Counted from the first letter of the stretch, positions 47,132 through 56,320 are shown. The stretch is 64,000 bases of DNA from Synechococcus sp. PROS-9-1 (GCF_014279775.1 NZ_CP047961.1:496001-560000); one strand, 5' to 3'. Translations and numbers: made by a program. Notes: generated by a model not told the origin, from the letters alone.

Positions 47132-47658
47132 CATTTGGACCAGTTCTTCATGACTAGTGTCTTAAATAGCCTCTATTGGTTGCTTTTTGTGTGCTGATCA
47201 GGTTGTCAATGCTTTGAAGATTGCAGCTCTCAGTAGTGAGCAGAACCTTCTAGATATTTGAGTATGATCTCTGGAATTGTTGTGTCCGAATGCGTTGAAT
47301 TTGGGATCTGTTTCAACATTTACTCCTGTTGCCATGGCATAAAAAAGCTGCTCCGGTCAAAGAGCAGCTCTGAGCATGCACCTAAGTTATCCAAACCAAG
47401 AGCATGGGCTGGAAGAAGTATCCCGAACCGAAGCCAATGAGACCGTCGAATAAGAACTCTTTAGGTGTTCATATGCTGGTTGATGGTGTTATCAATGATT
47501 GGATTTATCTGGCCGCTGGCCAATACTCTTCTAATGCACGGGTCTGTTCATTGATAACTTTGAGTCAATTAAAGACATCTTTTCTGGATCAGACAATGAA
47601 GTCCCAACTTGATCTGCAAATGCTGAACGCAAAGGAGTGCTGAGTCTTCAATCGTTGA
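47132..47658. other. Gene-poor stretch with a minus-strand terminator
   Basis: Plus-strand frames at 47264-47440 and 47404-47643 are open but not convincing. A strong minus-strand terminator at 47341-47369 implies a transcript arriving from the right, yet only a 24-codon frame (47659-47733) is found upstream of it on that strand. A further short minus-strand frame ending near 47380 has a hydrophobic composition (LIGFGSGYFFQPMLLVW) but lacks a usable start. Confidence 0.4.
47341..47369 (-). terminator. Minus-strand intrinsic terminator, orphan
   Basis: AGCTGCTC (47346-47353) pairs with GAGCAGCT (47362-47369), and the minus strand ends in TTTTTTATGCC. The same tail follows the two terminators at 53462-53616. 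No well-supported gene lies upstream on the minus strand. Confidence 0.85.
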
Positions 47659-47733
47659 TCAGTTTTTGTCCGTTAATGACTTGGACATTGCGGCCGCAAG
47701 AGCAACACAACCAACGACAATGAGATAGCCCAT
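47659..47733 (-). CDS. Possible 24-residue membrane peptide
   Basis: ATG at 47731-47733 opens MGYLIVVGCVALAAAMSKSL-, with about 15 hydrophobic residues then a polar tail TDKN. The size and layout fit a single-span peptide. It is below usual detection limits, so support is limited to composition and the terminator further downstream. Confidence 0.35.
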   Translation of the reverse strand: MGYLIVVGCVALAAAMSKSLTDKN

Positions 47734-47814
47734 GAGATTTGTTTGAAGACCTAGGCATCATTCGGCTTGGAGATGCCTGCTGACTGTCTCCGATGAGACC
47801 AAATCTTCAATCGA

Positions 47815-48405
47815 TCAGCCCTGGGTTGTCTGTTCCCTTGCGCAAGGAAGGCCTGGATAGTGATTGGCGATCGGATCATCGGTGAAGGACGCCACCCATC
47901 CTCCTGAGTTTTTGAAAAAACGAATCACGCAATAGTTCGGGTTGGCGCCCATGTCGAACCAGTGCCGGGTTCCAGCTGGAATTGTGATCCAATCATTGGC
48001 TTCGCAGATCACTTGAAGCACCTCGTCTTTGATGTGGAGTGAGAAGAGGCCGCAACCTTCCACAAAAAAGCGCACTTCATCCTCTTGATGTTGGTGTTCC
48101 TGCAGAAATGTTTGCCGCAATGATGAGGTGTTGGGCTGATCGCTCCCAACGCGCATCACATCAACGGTTTGGTACCCCTCGTGTTTTTGGACGGAAGCAA
48201 TCAGCGATGCATAGGCCTCCAAAATCCGCTCTTGTCTGGCCTGTTGTTCAAGCTCTGGTTTGCTTGGCCAGCGCTGAAACTTGATTCCCCGCATTTTGAG
48301 TTCTGCGCTGATCTGTACAGCGTTGCTGGTGCTGAGGAGTGGCTCCGGTGCTGTCTCAACGCCCGTATCCCGCGTTGCGTAAATCCTCAGCTCCGTCATC
48401 AGCAC
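47815..48405 (-). CDS. mtnD: Acireductone dioxygenase
   Basis: A 196-residue cupin; ATG 48397-48399 (MTELRIYATRD) is a possible alternative start. The metal-binding pattern is EHQHQEDEVRFFVEG (His, His, Glu), with a later His in PAGTRHWFDMG. In the methionine salvage pathway the enzyme converts acireductone to the ketoacid precursor of methionine (Fe form). metK in the same window supplies the SAM whose methylthioadenosine by-product feeds this route, but the other mtn genes are not here. Confidence 0.93.
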   Translation of the reverse strand: MLMTELRIYATRDTGVETAPEPLLSTSNAVQISAELKMRGIKFQRWPSKPELEQQARQERILEAYASLIASVQKHEGYQTVDVMRVGSDQPNTSSLRQTFLQEHQHQEDEVRFFVEGCGLFSLHIKDEVLQVICEANDWITIPAGTRHWFDMGANPNYCVIRFFKNSGGWVASFTDDPIANHYPGLPCAREQTTQG

Positions 48406-48450
48406 GGCGTTGTTTGAACTTCACCTCTCTAGCCCTGGTGGGTCTCTGCC

Positions 48451-49251
48451 GTGGCGCTTGCTCCACCGGACGCTGTCATTGTTGACCTGTTGGTCGTGGA
48501 TCCTTTGCCTCACGCTCTGCAATTGATCGGAGTGGGCCCTGGTGATCCAGAGCTTCTCACCATTGCTGCTGTTCGCGCGATTGAAACCGCCGATGTCGTG
48601 GCTTATCCCGTTGCGCGTGCCGATGCTGAAGGGATGGCTTGGACCATTGCTTCTCGCTGGACGCGTTCTAGTCAGCGGCGCCTGCCTCTGGTTTTTCCGA
48701 TGGTGGAGGAAGCCGAGCCACGATTGAAGGCTTGGCGCCATGCCGCAGATTCGCTGGCGTCCGAGTTGCGACGAGGTTTGGCGGTGGTTTTGCTCTGCGA
48801 AGGCGATGCCTCTTTGTTTGCCTCGAGCAGCTATGTGCAACTGGCGCTGCGCAAGCAGCATCCTGATCTCACAATCAAGCTGATTCCAGGTATTCCCGCG
48901 GTTTGTGCCGCCGCCGCCGCTAGCGCAGCGATGGCGATTGATTGGCCCCTTGCCTTGCAGCAAGACGGGGTTCTGATTCGTCCTTGCCCAGACCATGAAT
49001 CAGATCTGGAGGGGTTGCTTGAATCAGCTGAATCGAACTCCATGGTGCTGGCATTGATCAAGCTCGGTCAGCGATGGCCATGGGTTCGGGCCTGCCTGGA
49101 GAGGCATCAGCTGCTCGAGGGCTCTTTGTTTGCGCAACGGGTGGGTTGGCCGGATCAGGTCTTGGCGCGAGCGATCGAGATTCCCGCTGAGTCGAAGCCT
49201 TATTTTTCATTGCTGCTGATTCGGCAGACTTGGCCTGAGGTATTGCCGTGA
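48451..49251 (+). CDS. cobI: Precorrin-2 C20-methyltransferase
   Basis: A 266-residue SAM-dependent methyltransferase from GTG 48451. The LIGVGPGDPELLTIAAVRAIETADVV and VVLLCEGDASLFASS segments fit the CobI/CbiL family of corrin-ring methylases. It adds the C20 methyl in cobalamin synthesis. Marine Synechococcus make pseudocobalamin, so the enzyme belongs to that pathway. Its stop overlaps the start of the DUF4079 gene (GTGA at 49248-49251). Confidence 0.92.
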   Translation: MALAPPDAVIVDLLVVDPLPHALQLIGVGPGDPELLTIAAVRAIETADVVAYPVARADAEGMAWTIASRWTRSSQRRLPLVFPMVEEAEPRLKAWRHAADSLASELRRGLAVVLLCEGDASLFASSSYVQLALRKQHPDLTIKLIPGIPAVCAAAAASAAMAIDWPLALQQDGVLIRPCPDHESDLEGLLESAESNSMVLALIKLGQRWPWVRACLERHQLLEGSLFAQRVGWPDQVLARAIEIPAESKPYFSLLLIRQTWPEVLP

Positions 49252-49874
49252 CGGAAAGCGTTTCGTTTCTCACGTCCTTGAATTGGCTCGGGCTGGTTCA
49301 CCCCGTTTTGATGATTTTGTTTGTCTATCCGGTGGTGGGTGCCACGATTCGGCTGGGCATTTTGGCCCGTGAAAGGCGGCTGGATCTCAATCCGATTGCG
49401 CCAACGGTGCCTGTGGAACACGCCGATCACGGGCGCTGGGTCACCGGGGGAATGGTGCTGGCGGTGTTGGTGGCTCTATTTCACAACGCCCTGGCTGGTG
49501 GGATGCAGGGTGATCAGATGTTGGGCTTCCTGCTGGCTGTTGTGGGTGCTGCAGCGGCTTACGTGGCGTTGTTAGGTGCCAAAGCAGTGATCGTAAAGAT
49601 GTTGTGGGCAGCAGCCTGTTGGTTCACCCTGATGCTGATTGCCTCTCAGCCTGTATTGCTCGAGTGGCGCCAGGCTTTCCCAACAGCGGTTTGGCAGTCG
49701 CACCTTTGGGGTGGTTCGGCCTTAATCGCCCTCATGCTGGCTGCGGTGGTGATGCAAAAGCAGATTGCTGGTCGGCTCTGGATGCGACGGCTGCATGTCT
49801 CGATGAATGTTGTTGTTGCTTTGTTGCTAGCAACGCAGGCGATCACGGGAACGCGTGATTTATTGATGCGCTGA
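49248..49874 (+). CDS. DUF4079 membrane protein
   Basis: A 208-residue protein from GTG 49248 with about five hydrophobic segments, beginning NWLGLVHPVLMILFVYPVVG and ending in an MNVVVALLLATQAITGTRD span. The layout matches the cyanobacterial DUF4079 family of small membrane proteins. The function is unknown; His residues near membrane ends could bind haem, but this is speculative. It is coupled to cobI, and its end overlaps the convergent glycosyltransferase gene by 15 nt. Confidence 0.85.
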   Translation: MTESVSFLTSLNWLGLVHPVLMILFVYPVVGATIRLGILARERRLDLNPIAPTVPVEHADHGRWVTGGMVLAVLVALFHNALAGGMQGDQMLGFLLAVVGAAAAYVALLGAKAVIVKMLWAAACWFTLMLIASQPVLLEWRQAFPTAVWQSHLWGGSALIALMLAAVVMQKQIAGRLWMRRLHVSMNVVVALLLATQAITGTRDLLMR

Positions 49875-51875
49875 GGTTTGGATTGTTGGAGGGTGCTGCG
49901 GGATCAGACTCGGGTTGAAGGGGCCGCGCTTAGTTGGTGCGATCAGCCGCCGGAGTAGGGCCAGCAAGGCACGCGCCTCCATTGGCGCCTGCCGATCGAC
50001 CCAGCATCCCGGCCGGCAAAAGAGCCAGCGGATTAGGGCATAGCGCTCGTTCCGCGGCAAGTCTCCCCAGTGGAGAAGGGCTTCCGATTTTGTTTTGTTG
50101 GTCAAGATCACGGGCAATGCGGGCAGCTCTTGGCACCAGCGCAGCCTGGAACTGGCAACCCATGGCAGGGTCGAAAGGGAGCCGGAGATCTTGGCGCCGC
50201 TTTCGCTTAAGGCGGTGATGCAGCAGGGGTAACGGTGCCCCCCGTCGTCTTCAATCCAGGCTTCTATTTTGAGCTTCTGCCACGGGGCGAGATCCGTCGC
50301 GGCAGGGTCCCAACAGGGACGAACTGCCACGATCAAACTGAGCAGATTGATCACTCCCCACACCAAACCGACCGGTCGTCCGGCGAGCACCTGAGCTGGT
50401 AGATCGCTGGCGTTGGAGAGCAGTCCTTGGAGGTTCACCAGATTGAACAGCACAAGGGCCAGAAGTGGCAGCAGAAGCTCCACGCTGCAGCTCCCGCGAT
50501 CACGGCGCTGATGTTTGGGGGTCACCCGAAATCCACCGATGCGTCCAATCAGATTGGCCAGCACGGTCACGGTGAGAGGAACGGTGAGCACCCAGCCGGT
50601 GAGTTCGCTTAAAAAAGCCGTTCGTGAACCACGGTTTAACCAGCCCAGGGGCAACACTTGCAAACCCCAAAGCGGTAGAAGCAAGGTCAATGCCGCTTTG
50701 CTATTGAGCAAAATCGGAATGATGCCGAGAAGGCCATAGCTGAGTGGCATCAGCATCAACACCAGCCTTGGCAGGTTGTTGAACCAATGCATCACGCCCT
50801 CGAGGTAAGCGATACGTTGCCCCAGCGATAACCCCTTAGACCGCAATGGGCCGCTGCTGAGCCTGAGGCTTTGCAAGGTGCCAGAGGCCCAGCGTTGTCG
50901 CTGGTGCACGAAATCAGCCATGGTTTCGGCCGCTAAACCAGCGCTGAGTTTTTCCTGCAAATAGAGCAGTCGCCAGTGCTGACGGGTCAGGCTGATCCCG
51001 GTTACGAAATCCTCAGAGATGGCTTGTTCCACGAAGCCATCGATTTGATCGAGTGCTTTCCGTTTGACAACAAAAGACGTGCCTGCACACACCACGGCCC
51101 CCCAGCCATCGCGAACTGGTTGGATCCAGCGGTAGAAACTTTCTTCATCAGACAGAAGCCAATTCTCCATCCCCAGATTGCGCATCACCGGGTCGGCGTT
51201 GATGAAGGTTTGAGGCGTCTGAATCAGCGCAACCTCAGGGTCGAGCAGGAAGCCAATGCTGCGATCTAGAAATGTGCGTTGGGGAATGAAGTCGGCGTCG
51301 AAGACAGCAACCAGTTCTCCTCGGCAGTGGCGGAGACCATGGTTGAGGTTGCCAGCCTTGGCATTCGCGCGCTCCGCGCGGTGCAAGTAGCGGCACCCGA
51401 GCTCAGCAGCGAGGGCTTTTACTTCATGACGTCCGCTGTCGTCGAGCACCCACACCTTGGTGTGGGGATAGGACAAGTTTGTGCAACCAATCAGGGCTCG
51501 TTCGAGCACCTTGATCGGTTCGCCGTAGGTGGGAACCAAGATGTCCACGTGTGGTTTCCAGCCGCTCTCAGCCCAGCGCTTTTGCCGGTCGTTGATCTCG
51601 ACGCGGCGATCGGGGAACCGCCGCCAAGCCAGCCAGAGCGGTACCAAGCCAATGAGAAGCAGCCAGGCTTCGGCGACCAGGAGCAGCAGGCTGAGGGTGA
51701 TCGATAAGCGGCTATCAAAGTTGAGGCTGGAGGTCACTCTCCAGACCAAATAGCGAAGGGTGAACAGGCTGATCAGCAGGATCAGGCTGCGGCGTCCCCA
51801 GATCGGGGTGTCTTGTTCGGGGCGACGAATTAGCCAGAGCGGCCAGATCAGCAGCAGAGGCAACAGCTCATTCAC
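49860..51875 (-). CDS. Cellulose synthase-like glycosyltransferase (GT2)
   Basis: A 671-residue membrane protein. After two N-terminal membrane-span clusters (about 30-85) comes the GT2 domain: DILVPTYGEP, LDDSGRHEV (144-152), the metal-binding DAD at 193-195, the SED general-base motif at 287-289 and QRQRW at 325-329. Several membrane spans and a C-terminal cytosolic domain follow (about 545-650). The motif set matches processive beta-glucan synthases such as BcsA. The C-terminal domain sits where PilZ normally binds c-di-GMP but has no clear RxxxR-DxSxxG. The product could be cellulose or another beta-glucan. It starts inside the dus stop (ATGA). Confidence 0.9.
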   Translation of the reverse strand: MNELLPLLLIWPLWLIRRPEQDTPIWGRRSLILLISLFTLRYLVWRVTSSLNFDSRLSITLSLLLLVAEAWLLLIGLVPLWLAWRRFPDRRVEINDRQKRWAESGWKPHVDILVPTYGEPIKVLERALIGCTNLSYPHTKVWVLDDSGRHEVKALAAELGCRYLHRAERANAKAGNLNHGLRHCRGELVAVFDADFIPQRTFLDRSIGFLLDPEVALIQTPQTFINADPVMRNLGMENWLLSDEESFYRWIQPVRDGWGAVVCAGTSFVVKRKALDQIDGFVEQAISEDFVTGISLTRQHWRLLYLQEKLSAGLAAETMADFVHQRQRWASGTLQSLRLSSGPLRSKGLSLGQRIAYLEGVMHWFNNLPRLVLMLMPLSYGLLGIIPILLNSKAALTLLLPLWGLQVLPLGWLNRGSRTAFLSELTGWVLTVPLTVTVLANLIGRIGGFRVTPKHQRRDRGSCSVELLLPLLALVLFNLVNLQGLLSNASDLPAQVLAGRPVGLVWGVINLLSLIVAVRPCWDPAATDLAPWQKLKIEAWIEDDGGHRYPCCITALSESGAKISGSLSTLPWVASSRLRWCQELPALPVILTNKTKSEALLHWGDLPRNERYALIRWLFCRPGCWVDRQAPMEARALLALLRRLIAPTKRGPFNPSLIPQHPPTIQTSAHQ

Positions 51876-52867
51876 TGAATTCGCTGCATCTGTTGATCGA
51901 GTAGATCAAGGGCCGCGGCAGGCGTGGGAGCGCGCATGAGTTGCTGCCGAAACTGGGATGCGCCGGGGAAGCCAGTGCAAGTCCAGCTCATGTGTTTTCG
52001 CGCAATCAGCAGGCCATGATCTCCGCGTGCCTCGATTAGCGCCAGAAGTTGTTCTTTGGCGAGGACTAGGCGATCCAGTGGTGCGGGCGTTGTTGGAATC
52101 GGCAGGCCACTCAGTGCGGCATCGATTTGGCCCACAAGCCAGGGGGCACCCATGCTTCCGCGACCCACCATCACGCCATCGGCCCCGGTGATCCGCAGGC
52201 AACGCAGCGCTTCCTCAGGGCTGTTCACATCTCCATTGGCGATCACAGGAATGCGTAGGGCTGCTTTGACAGCGGCAATCGCGTTCCAATCCGCAGTGCC
52301 GCTGAAGCGTTGCTCTCGCGTGCGGCCGTGGAGCGTCAGCATTCGCGCTCCTGCATCTTCCAAGCGTCGGCACCAGTTCACGGCGGCCTCAACCCCTATG
52401 GCGTTGTGTTCACTACACCAACCGAGGCGCGTTTTCACCGTGACTGGAAGCCCCACTGCGGCCTCCACTTTTTCCACAATTCTGCAGGCCAGATCTGGGT
52501 CACGAATCAGCCCGCTGCCCCCGCCTTTACGGGCGATTTTGCGAACAGGACAGCCCATGTTGATGTCGATCAGGAAGGCTCCGGCATCGGCGGCACGGCG
52601 GGCTGCATCTGCCATCGCGTCGGGATGATGATCAAACAGCTGCACCCCAATGGGCCCTGTTTCTTCTTGCAGCCCATCCATTTTGAGCCGTCCGTGGCCC
52701 AGCTCCAGGCTGGTGGCATTCACCATCTCGGTGAACAGCAGTGCATCGGGAGCCCAGCGACGCACCAGGTTTCTGAAAATCCGATCGCTGACGCCAGCCA
52801 GGGGGGATTGCAGTGCGCGGCACCTGAGTTGTCGCTCTAAAAGTCGACCCTGAATCTTCAGCGGCAT
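51872..52867 (-). CDS. dus: tRNA-dihydrouridine synthase
   Basis: A 331-residue FMN enzyme. Typical segments are LQSPLAGVSDRIFRNLVRRWAP, INMGCPVRKIARKGGGSGL with the catalytic Cys, and the LTLHGRTREQRFSG and VIANGDVNSPEEA blocks. It reduces uridines in tRNA D-loops. Which Dus subtype is not certain. Its stop overlaps the start of the glycosyltransferase gene, so both lie on one mRNA, although the functions are unrelated. Confidence 0.94.
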   Translation of the reverse strand: MPLKIQGRLLERQLRCRALQSPLAGVSDRIFRNLVRRWAPDALLFTEMVNATSLELGHGRLKMDGLQEETGPIGVQLFDHHPDAMADAARRAADAGAFLIDINMGCPVRKIARKGGGSGLIRDPDLACRIVEKVEAAVGLPVTVKTRLGWCSEHNAIGVEAAVNWCRRLEDAGARMLTLHGRTREQRFSGTADWNAIAAVKAALRIPVIANGDVNSPEEALRCLRITGADGVMVGRGSMGAPWLVGQIDAALSGLPIPTTPAPLDRLVLAKEQLLALIEARGDHGLLIARKHMSWTCTGFPGASQFRQQLMRAPTPAAALDLLDQQMQRIQ

Positions 52868-52989
52868 GGCCAGAGGCCGAAGACTGAATCATTCTGCTCG
52901 TTTGGCTGTGGGTCTGAGAGTTGGTGTGACGGTTGGGCTTGTCAAGGCAAGGCGATAGGGCGAAGGATGGAGGCCTCCGGTCTGCTCGC

Positions 52990-53451
52990 ATGTCCCCTAC
53001 CCCTTGGCCGCTTAGCCGCTTGTTGTTGGATCGAATCCTGGAAGACCGAATGAGTGATCGCTTTGTGGCAGAGAGGGTTTGGGAGCGCTTGGGGTACCAG
53101 CCGCAGGGGGAAGGCCTGATCTGGCTTGCTGGGCCTGAGACGCCCTCGACGTGGAGAGAGGTGTTCCCCCAGGCCCCTGAAGTGATCAGTATTCGCCCAG
53201 CTTCCGTGCAACTCACCCGCTCGATTCCACGCGAGCACAAGCAGCTGTTGAAAGAGCAGCTGAAGTTTGCCGGGTATCGGATCGGGGAGCTTTACCCCCG
53301 GCGCACGCGTCGCGCTACAGCCGTGAATTGGCTGCTGGCCTGGCTTGCAGCCCGGGAGCAGTTGCTGGCAGAGGACGGCCCCCTGCCACCGCTGCTTGAT
53401 CCGCCGCTCAACCCAGTGAGCGGTCACCCAGGTGATCTTCCTGTGAGTTGA
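52990..53451 (+). CDS. DUF1823 protein
   Basis: ATG 52990 (MSPTPWPLSRLLLDRILEDR) gives 153 residues; upstream in-frame codons extend over a region without support. The sequence DRFVAERVWERLGYQPQG and the YPRRTRRATAVNWLLAWLAA block match the DUF1823 family found in cyanobacteria and plastid-bearing eukaryotes. Function unknown; the helical arginine-rich part might bind nucleic acid. It is followed by two minus-strand terminators. Confidence 0.85.
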   Translation: MSPTPWPLSRLLLDRILEDRMSDRFVAERVWERLGYQPQGEGLIWLAGPETPSTWREVFPQAPEVISIRPASVQLTRSIPREHKQLLKEQLKFAGYRIGELYPRRTRRATAVNWLLAWLAAREQLLAEDGPLPPLLDPPLNPVSGHPGDLPVS

Positions 53452-53461
53452 GCCTGTGGCA

Positions 53462-53495
53462 TAAAAAAAGAACAGTCGACCTCTGCTGACTGTTC
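53462..53495 (-). terminator. Minus-strand intrinsic terminator A
   Basis: GAACAGTC (53470-53477) pairs with GACTGTTC (53488-53495), and the minus strand ends TTTTTTTATGCC. It also terminates near the end of the plus-strand DUF1823 gene, but the T-run is on the minus side. Confidence 0.85.
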
Positions 53496-53590
53496 CTTTC
53501 AGCGAACACGGGGGTGGTCGCTTCACTATCAACTTGGCTGTGAAGCAAGCAGGTGTCCGTAGAGACAAGTGCTTATTTTTCTCCGGGCAT

Positions 53591-53616
53591 AAAAAAGGAG
53601 GGCGTCTAACCCCTCC
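53591..53616 (-). terminator. Minus-strand intrinsic terminator B
   Basis: GGAGGG (53597-53602) pairs with CCCTCC (53611-53616) around an 8-nt loop, followed on the minus strand by TTTTTTATGCCC. It lies about 100 nt from terminator A. No supported minus-strand gene lies to its right. Confidence 0.8.
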
Positions 53617-54013
53617 CGAAAAGGCTCTCCGTTCCACCGAAGCTCCCTATTTACAAAATGTAATACTTGCGACTCTTCTGGGGAAGGGCGGTTCTCCTCC
53701 CTGCTAGTGACTTGAGCGCTCAGCGGCAAGCCTTTTAGCGACATGCGTCACTCCGACCGCGATGACCGAGAAGACGACCTCTCCCTTCCTCCAATTGGCA
53801 TCGGCTCGGCTCCTAATGCAGCCTGCTGCGTTGTCTGGACGATTGCGTCGTCACCGGTCCTGAAGTTAAGGGTCGCTGGAGCCTTGCTTCCAGTCAGTGC
53901 TTTCACATGCCTACTTGTGTTGGATGCATCTCATTCGCCTCTGTATGAATGACTTCGCATTTCTGTGATGGGTCACCTCTGTACTGTCAAGAAAGTTTTT
54001 TTGAGCTCCTGTC
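53617..54013. other. Intergenic stretch, candidate small RNA source
   Basis: The two minus-strand terminators imply short transcripts coming from about 53700. A possible -10 element (GTAAAT) lies near 53650 on the minus strand, which would give a transcript of roughly 60-80 nt ending at terminator B. Open frames on both strands here look like chance, and the 71-codon minus frame would run through terminator B. The der promoter must lie at the right end. Confidence 0.35.
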
Positions 54014-55381
54014 TTGGCGCGTCCGGTCGTAGCAATCATCGGCCGTCCCAACGTCGGCAAGTCCACCTTGGTGAATCGTCTCTGTAGAAGTCGTGAGGCG
54101 ATTGTTCACGACCAGCCAGGTGTGACGCGAGATCGCACCTATCAAGACGGCTATTGGGGTGATCGAGAATTCAAGGTGGTGGACACCGGGGGCCTGGTCT
54201 TCGATGACGACAGTGAGTTCCTTCCTGAAATCCGGGAGCAGGCCAGCCTCGCCCTCGCTGAAGCCAGCGTGGCGTTGGTGATTGTGGATGGTCAGCAGGG
54301 ATTGACGGCTGCTGATGAATCGATCGCGGAATGGCTGCGTACGCAGAACTGCAAGACCCTGCTGGCGGTCAATAAGTGTGAGTCTCCGGAGCAGGGATTA
54401 GGGATGGCCGCGGAGTTCTGGCGGCTCGGTCTTGGTGAACCCCATCCGATTTCGGCGATCCATGGTGCTGGCACCGCCGAGCTGCTCGATCAGGTACTCA
54501 CTTTCCTTCCGCCCAAGGATGAAGAGAGCGATGAAGAGGAGCCGATTCAGCTCGCGATCATTGGCCGCCCCAACGTGGGGAAGTCCAGCTTGCTCAACGC
54601 CATCTGTGGTGAGATGCGGGCGATTGTGAGTCCGATTCGTGGCACCACCCGCGACACGATTGATACACGCATTGAACGGGAGAATCGTCCCTGGAGATTG
54701 ATCGACACCGCAGGGATACGTCGGCGTCGCAGTGTGAATTACGGGCCGGAATTTTTTGGGATCAACCGCAGTTTTAAAGCGATCGAACGCAGTGATGTCT
54801 GCGTTTTAGTGATCGATGCTCTCGATGGTGTAACCGAGCAGGATCAACGCTTAGCGGGACGGATCGAAGAGGACGGTCGCGCTTGCGTGGTGGTGGTGAA
54901 CAAGTGGGATGCGGTGGAAAAAGACAGCCACACGATGTCGGCGATGGAGAAGGAGCTGCGCGCCAAGCTCTATTTCCTTGATTGGGCTCCGATGCTGTTT
55001 ACCTCTGCACTCACGGGGCAGCGGGTCGACAGCATTTTCGCCTTGGCGTCTCTTGCTGTGGAACAGCACCGCCGCCGGGTGAGCACATCAGTTGTGAACG
55101 AAGTTCTCAAGGAAGCCCTCAGCTGGCGAAGTCCTCCCACCACTCGTGGTGGCCGGCAGGGCCGCTTGTACTACGGCACCCAGGTGGCGAGTCGTCCGCC
55201 CAGTTTCACCTTGTTCGTGAATGAGCCCAAGCTGTTTGGCGATACCTATCGCCGCTATGTGGAGCGTCAAATTCGTGAAGGCCTCGGCTTTGACGGCACT
55301 CCGGTGAAGCTGTTCTGGCGTGGCAAGCAACAGCGGGATGCGGAAAAGGAGCTGGTCCGCCAGCAGCACCGCCAAGGCTGA
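54014..55381 (+). CDS. der: GTPase Der (EngA)
   Basis: A 455-residue protein with two tandem GTPase domains ([14 protein letters not shown] and [14 protein letters not shown]) and a C-terminal KH-like domain. The start is TTG 54014 ([16 protein letters not shown]), supported by the family's N-terminus. Der assists 50S ribosome assembly. The acidic linker between the domains ([11 protein letters not shown]) is normal. The EcfT-like gene follows after 6 nt. Confidence 0.97.
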   Translation: MARPVVAIIGRPNVGKSTLVNRLCRSREAIVHDQPGVTRDRTYQDGYWGDREFKVVDTGGLVFDDDSEFLPEIREQASLALAEASVALVIVDGQQGLTAADESIAEWLRTQNCKTLLAVNKCESPEQGLGMAAEFWRLGLGEPHPISAIHGAGTAELLDQVLTFLPPKDEESDEEEPIQLAIIGRPNVGKSSLLNAICGEMRAIVSPIRGTTRDTIDTRIERENRPWRLIDTAGIRRRRSVNYGPEFFGINRSFKAIERSDVCVLVIDALDGVTEQDQRLAGRIEEDGRACVVVVNKWDAVEKDSHTMSAMEKELRAKLYFLDWAPMLFTSALTGQRVDSIFALASLAVEQHRRRVSTSVVNEVLKEALSWRSPPTTRGGRQGRLYYGTQVASRPPSFTLFVNEPKLFGDTYRRYVERQIREGLGFDGTPVKLFWRGKQQRDAEKELVRQQHRQG

Positions 55382-55387
55382 TTCCCC

Positions 55388-56302
55388 ATGGACTGGTTGC
55401 GTCAGATTCCGATCGGGCAGTACGTCGATGGCAGCGCTGGTTGGCTGCGTCTGATCGATCCTCGTTTGAAGCTGGGCTGGGTCGTGATGTTTTTGTTGAC
55501 CCCCGTGCTGGCAGGTCCGTTATGGCGTCTCGGGCTCGTTCTGGCCTTGATGGTGATCACCGCCCTGAGTGGCTTGCCGGCCAGGTTGTGGTGGCGCTCA
55601 TTGCTTTTGGTGGTGTGTCTTGGGGTTGGCTTTGGCCTCCTGGCGATGTTCTTGCCAACGGGAGACCCAGCAGCCTCACAGGCCATAAGGCCTGTGCAGG
55701 AGTTGCAGGGTTTGTCCCTGCAGACGCCCAGCTGGGAGTTGTTTCGGCTGGGTCCTGTTCAGCTTGGGCCGCTCAACCTCGGTCCACTATCGGTGGATCG
55801 GAGATCGGCTGAGCTCGGTCTCAACAGCGCAACGTTGATTGTCACCGTGGTGCATAGCGTGAATCTCATGCTGCTGTCCACACCTAGTGAGGATCTGATG
55901 TGGGCCCTGAATTGGTGTTTGTTCCCCCTAACCAAACTTGGTTTGCCAGTGGATCGTCTTTGCTTTCAGCTGTTGTTGGCACTCCGTTTTCTGCCCTTGG
56001 TGCAAGAGGAATTGCAGAATCTGGTGCGCTCCGTGGCGAGTCGAGCGGTCAATCTCCGTCAGTTGGGCTTCAAGGCTTCCTTCGGATTGCTCCTGTCGGT
56101 GGGAGAACGCCTTCTCGCCAACATTTTGTTGCGCGCTGAGCAAGGCGCTGATGCCTTGATTGCTAGGGGAGGGCGTTGGCTTCCTGCGGATTGCTTCCGC
56201 CCTGTTCAGAACACATCTGCCGTGGCGCGTGGTTTGAACCTGCTGTCATTTGTGGCCCTTCTCGCGGTGGTGGGATTGCGAGGCAAGTACGGTGCTCTCT
56301 AA
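55388..56302 (+). CDS. Energy-coupling-factor transporter transmembrane protein (EcfT/CbiQ family)
   Basis: A 304-residue protein with about five to six membrane spans. IDPRLKLGWVVMFLLTPVLAG near the N-terminus and LRAEQGADALIARGGRW near the C-terminus (the A-R-G motif that contacts the ATPases) match EcfT/CbiQ. The substrate (cobalt, biotin or another vitamin) cannot be told, since the S-component and ATPase genes are not here. Marine cyanobacteria carry conserved CbiQ-like genes of unclear substrate. It is transcribed with der and pipX. Confidence 0.85.
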   Translation: MDWLRQIPIGQYVDGSAGWLRLIDPRLKLGWVVMFLLTPVLAGPLWRLGLVLALMVITALSGLPARLWWRSLLLVVCLGVGFGLLAMFLPTGDPAASQAIRPVQELQGLSLQTPSWELFRLGPVQLGPLNLGPLSVDRRSAELGLNSATLIVTVVHSVNLMLLSTPSEDLMWALNWCLFPLTKLGLPVDRLCFQLLLALRFLPLVQEELQNLVRSVASRAVNLRQLGFKASFGLLLSVGERLLANILLRAEQGADALIARGGRWLPADCFRPVQNTSAVARGLNLLSFVALLAVVGLRGKYGAL

Positions 56303-56320
56303 ATCTTGATGGACTGAGTT

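Noticed and set aside
53529-53744. Minus-strand frame of 71 codons with coding-like C-terminal half
   Set aside because: The frame would run through intrinsic terminator B on the same strand, and there is no ribosome-binding site.
53743-53952. Plus-strand frame of 69 codons before der
   Set aside because: No family resemblance and no convincing initiation signals; it fits a chance frame in the der upstream region.
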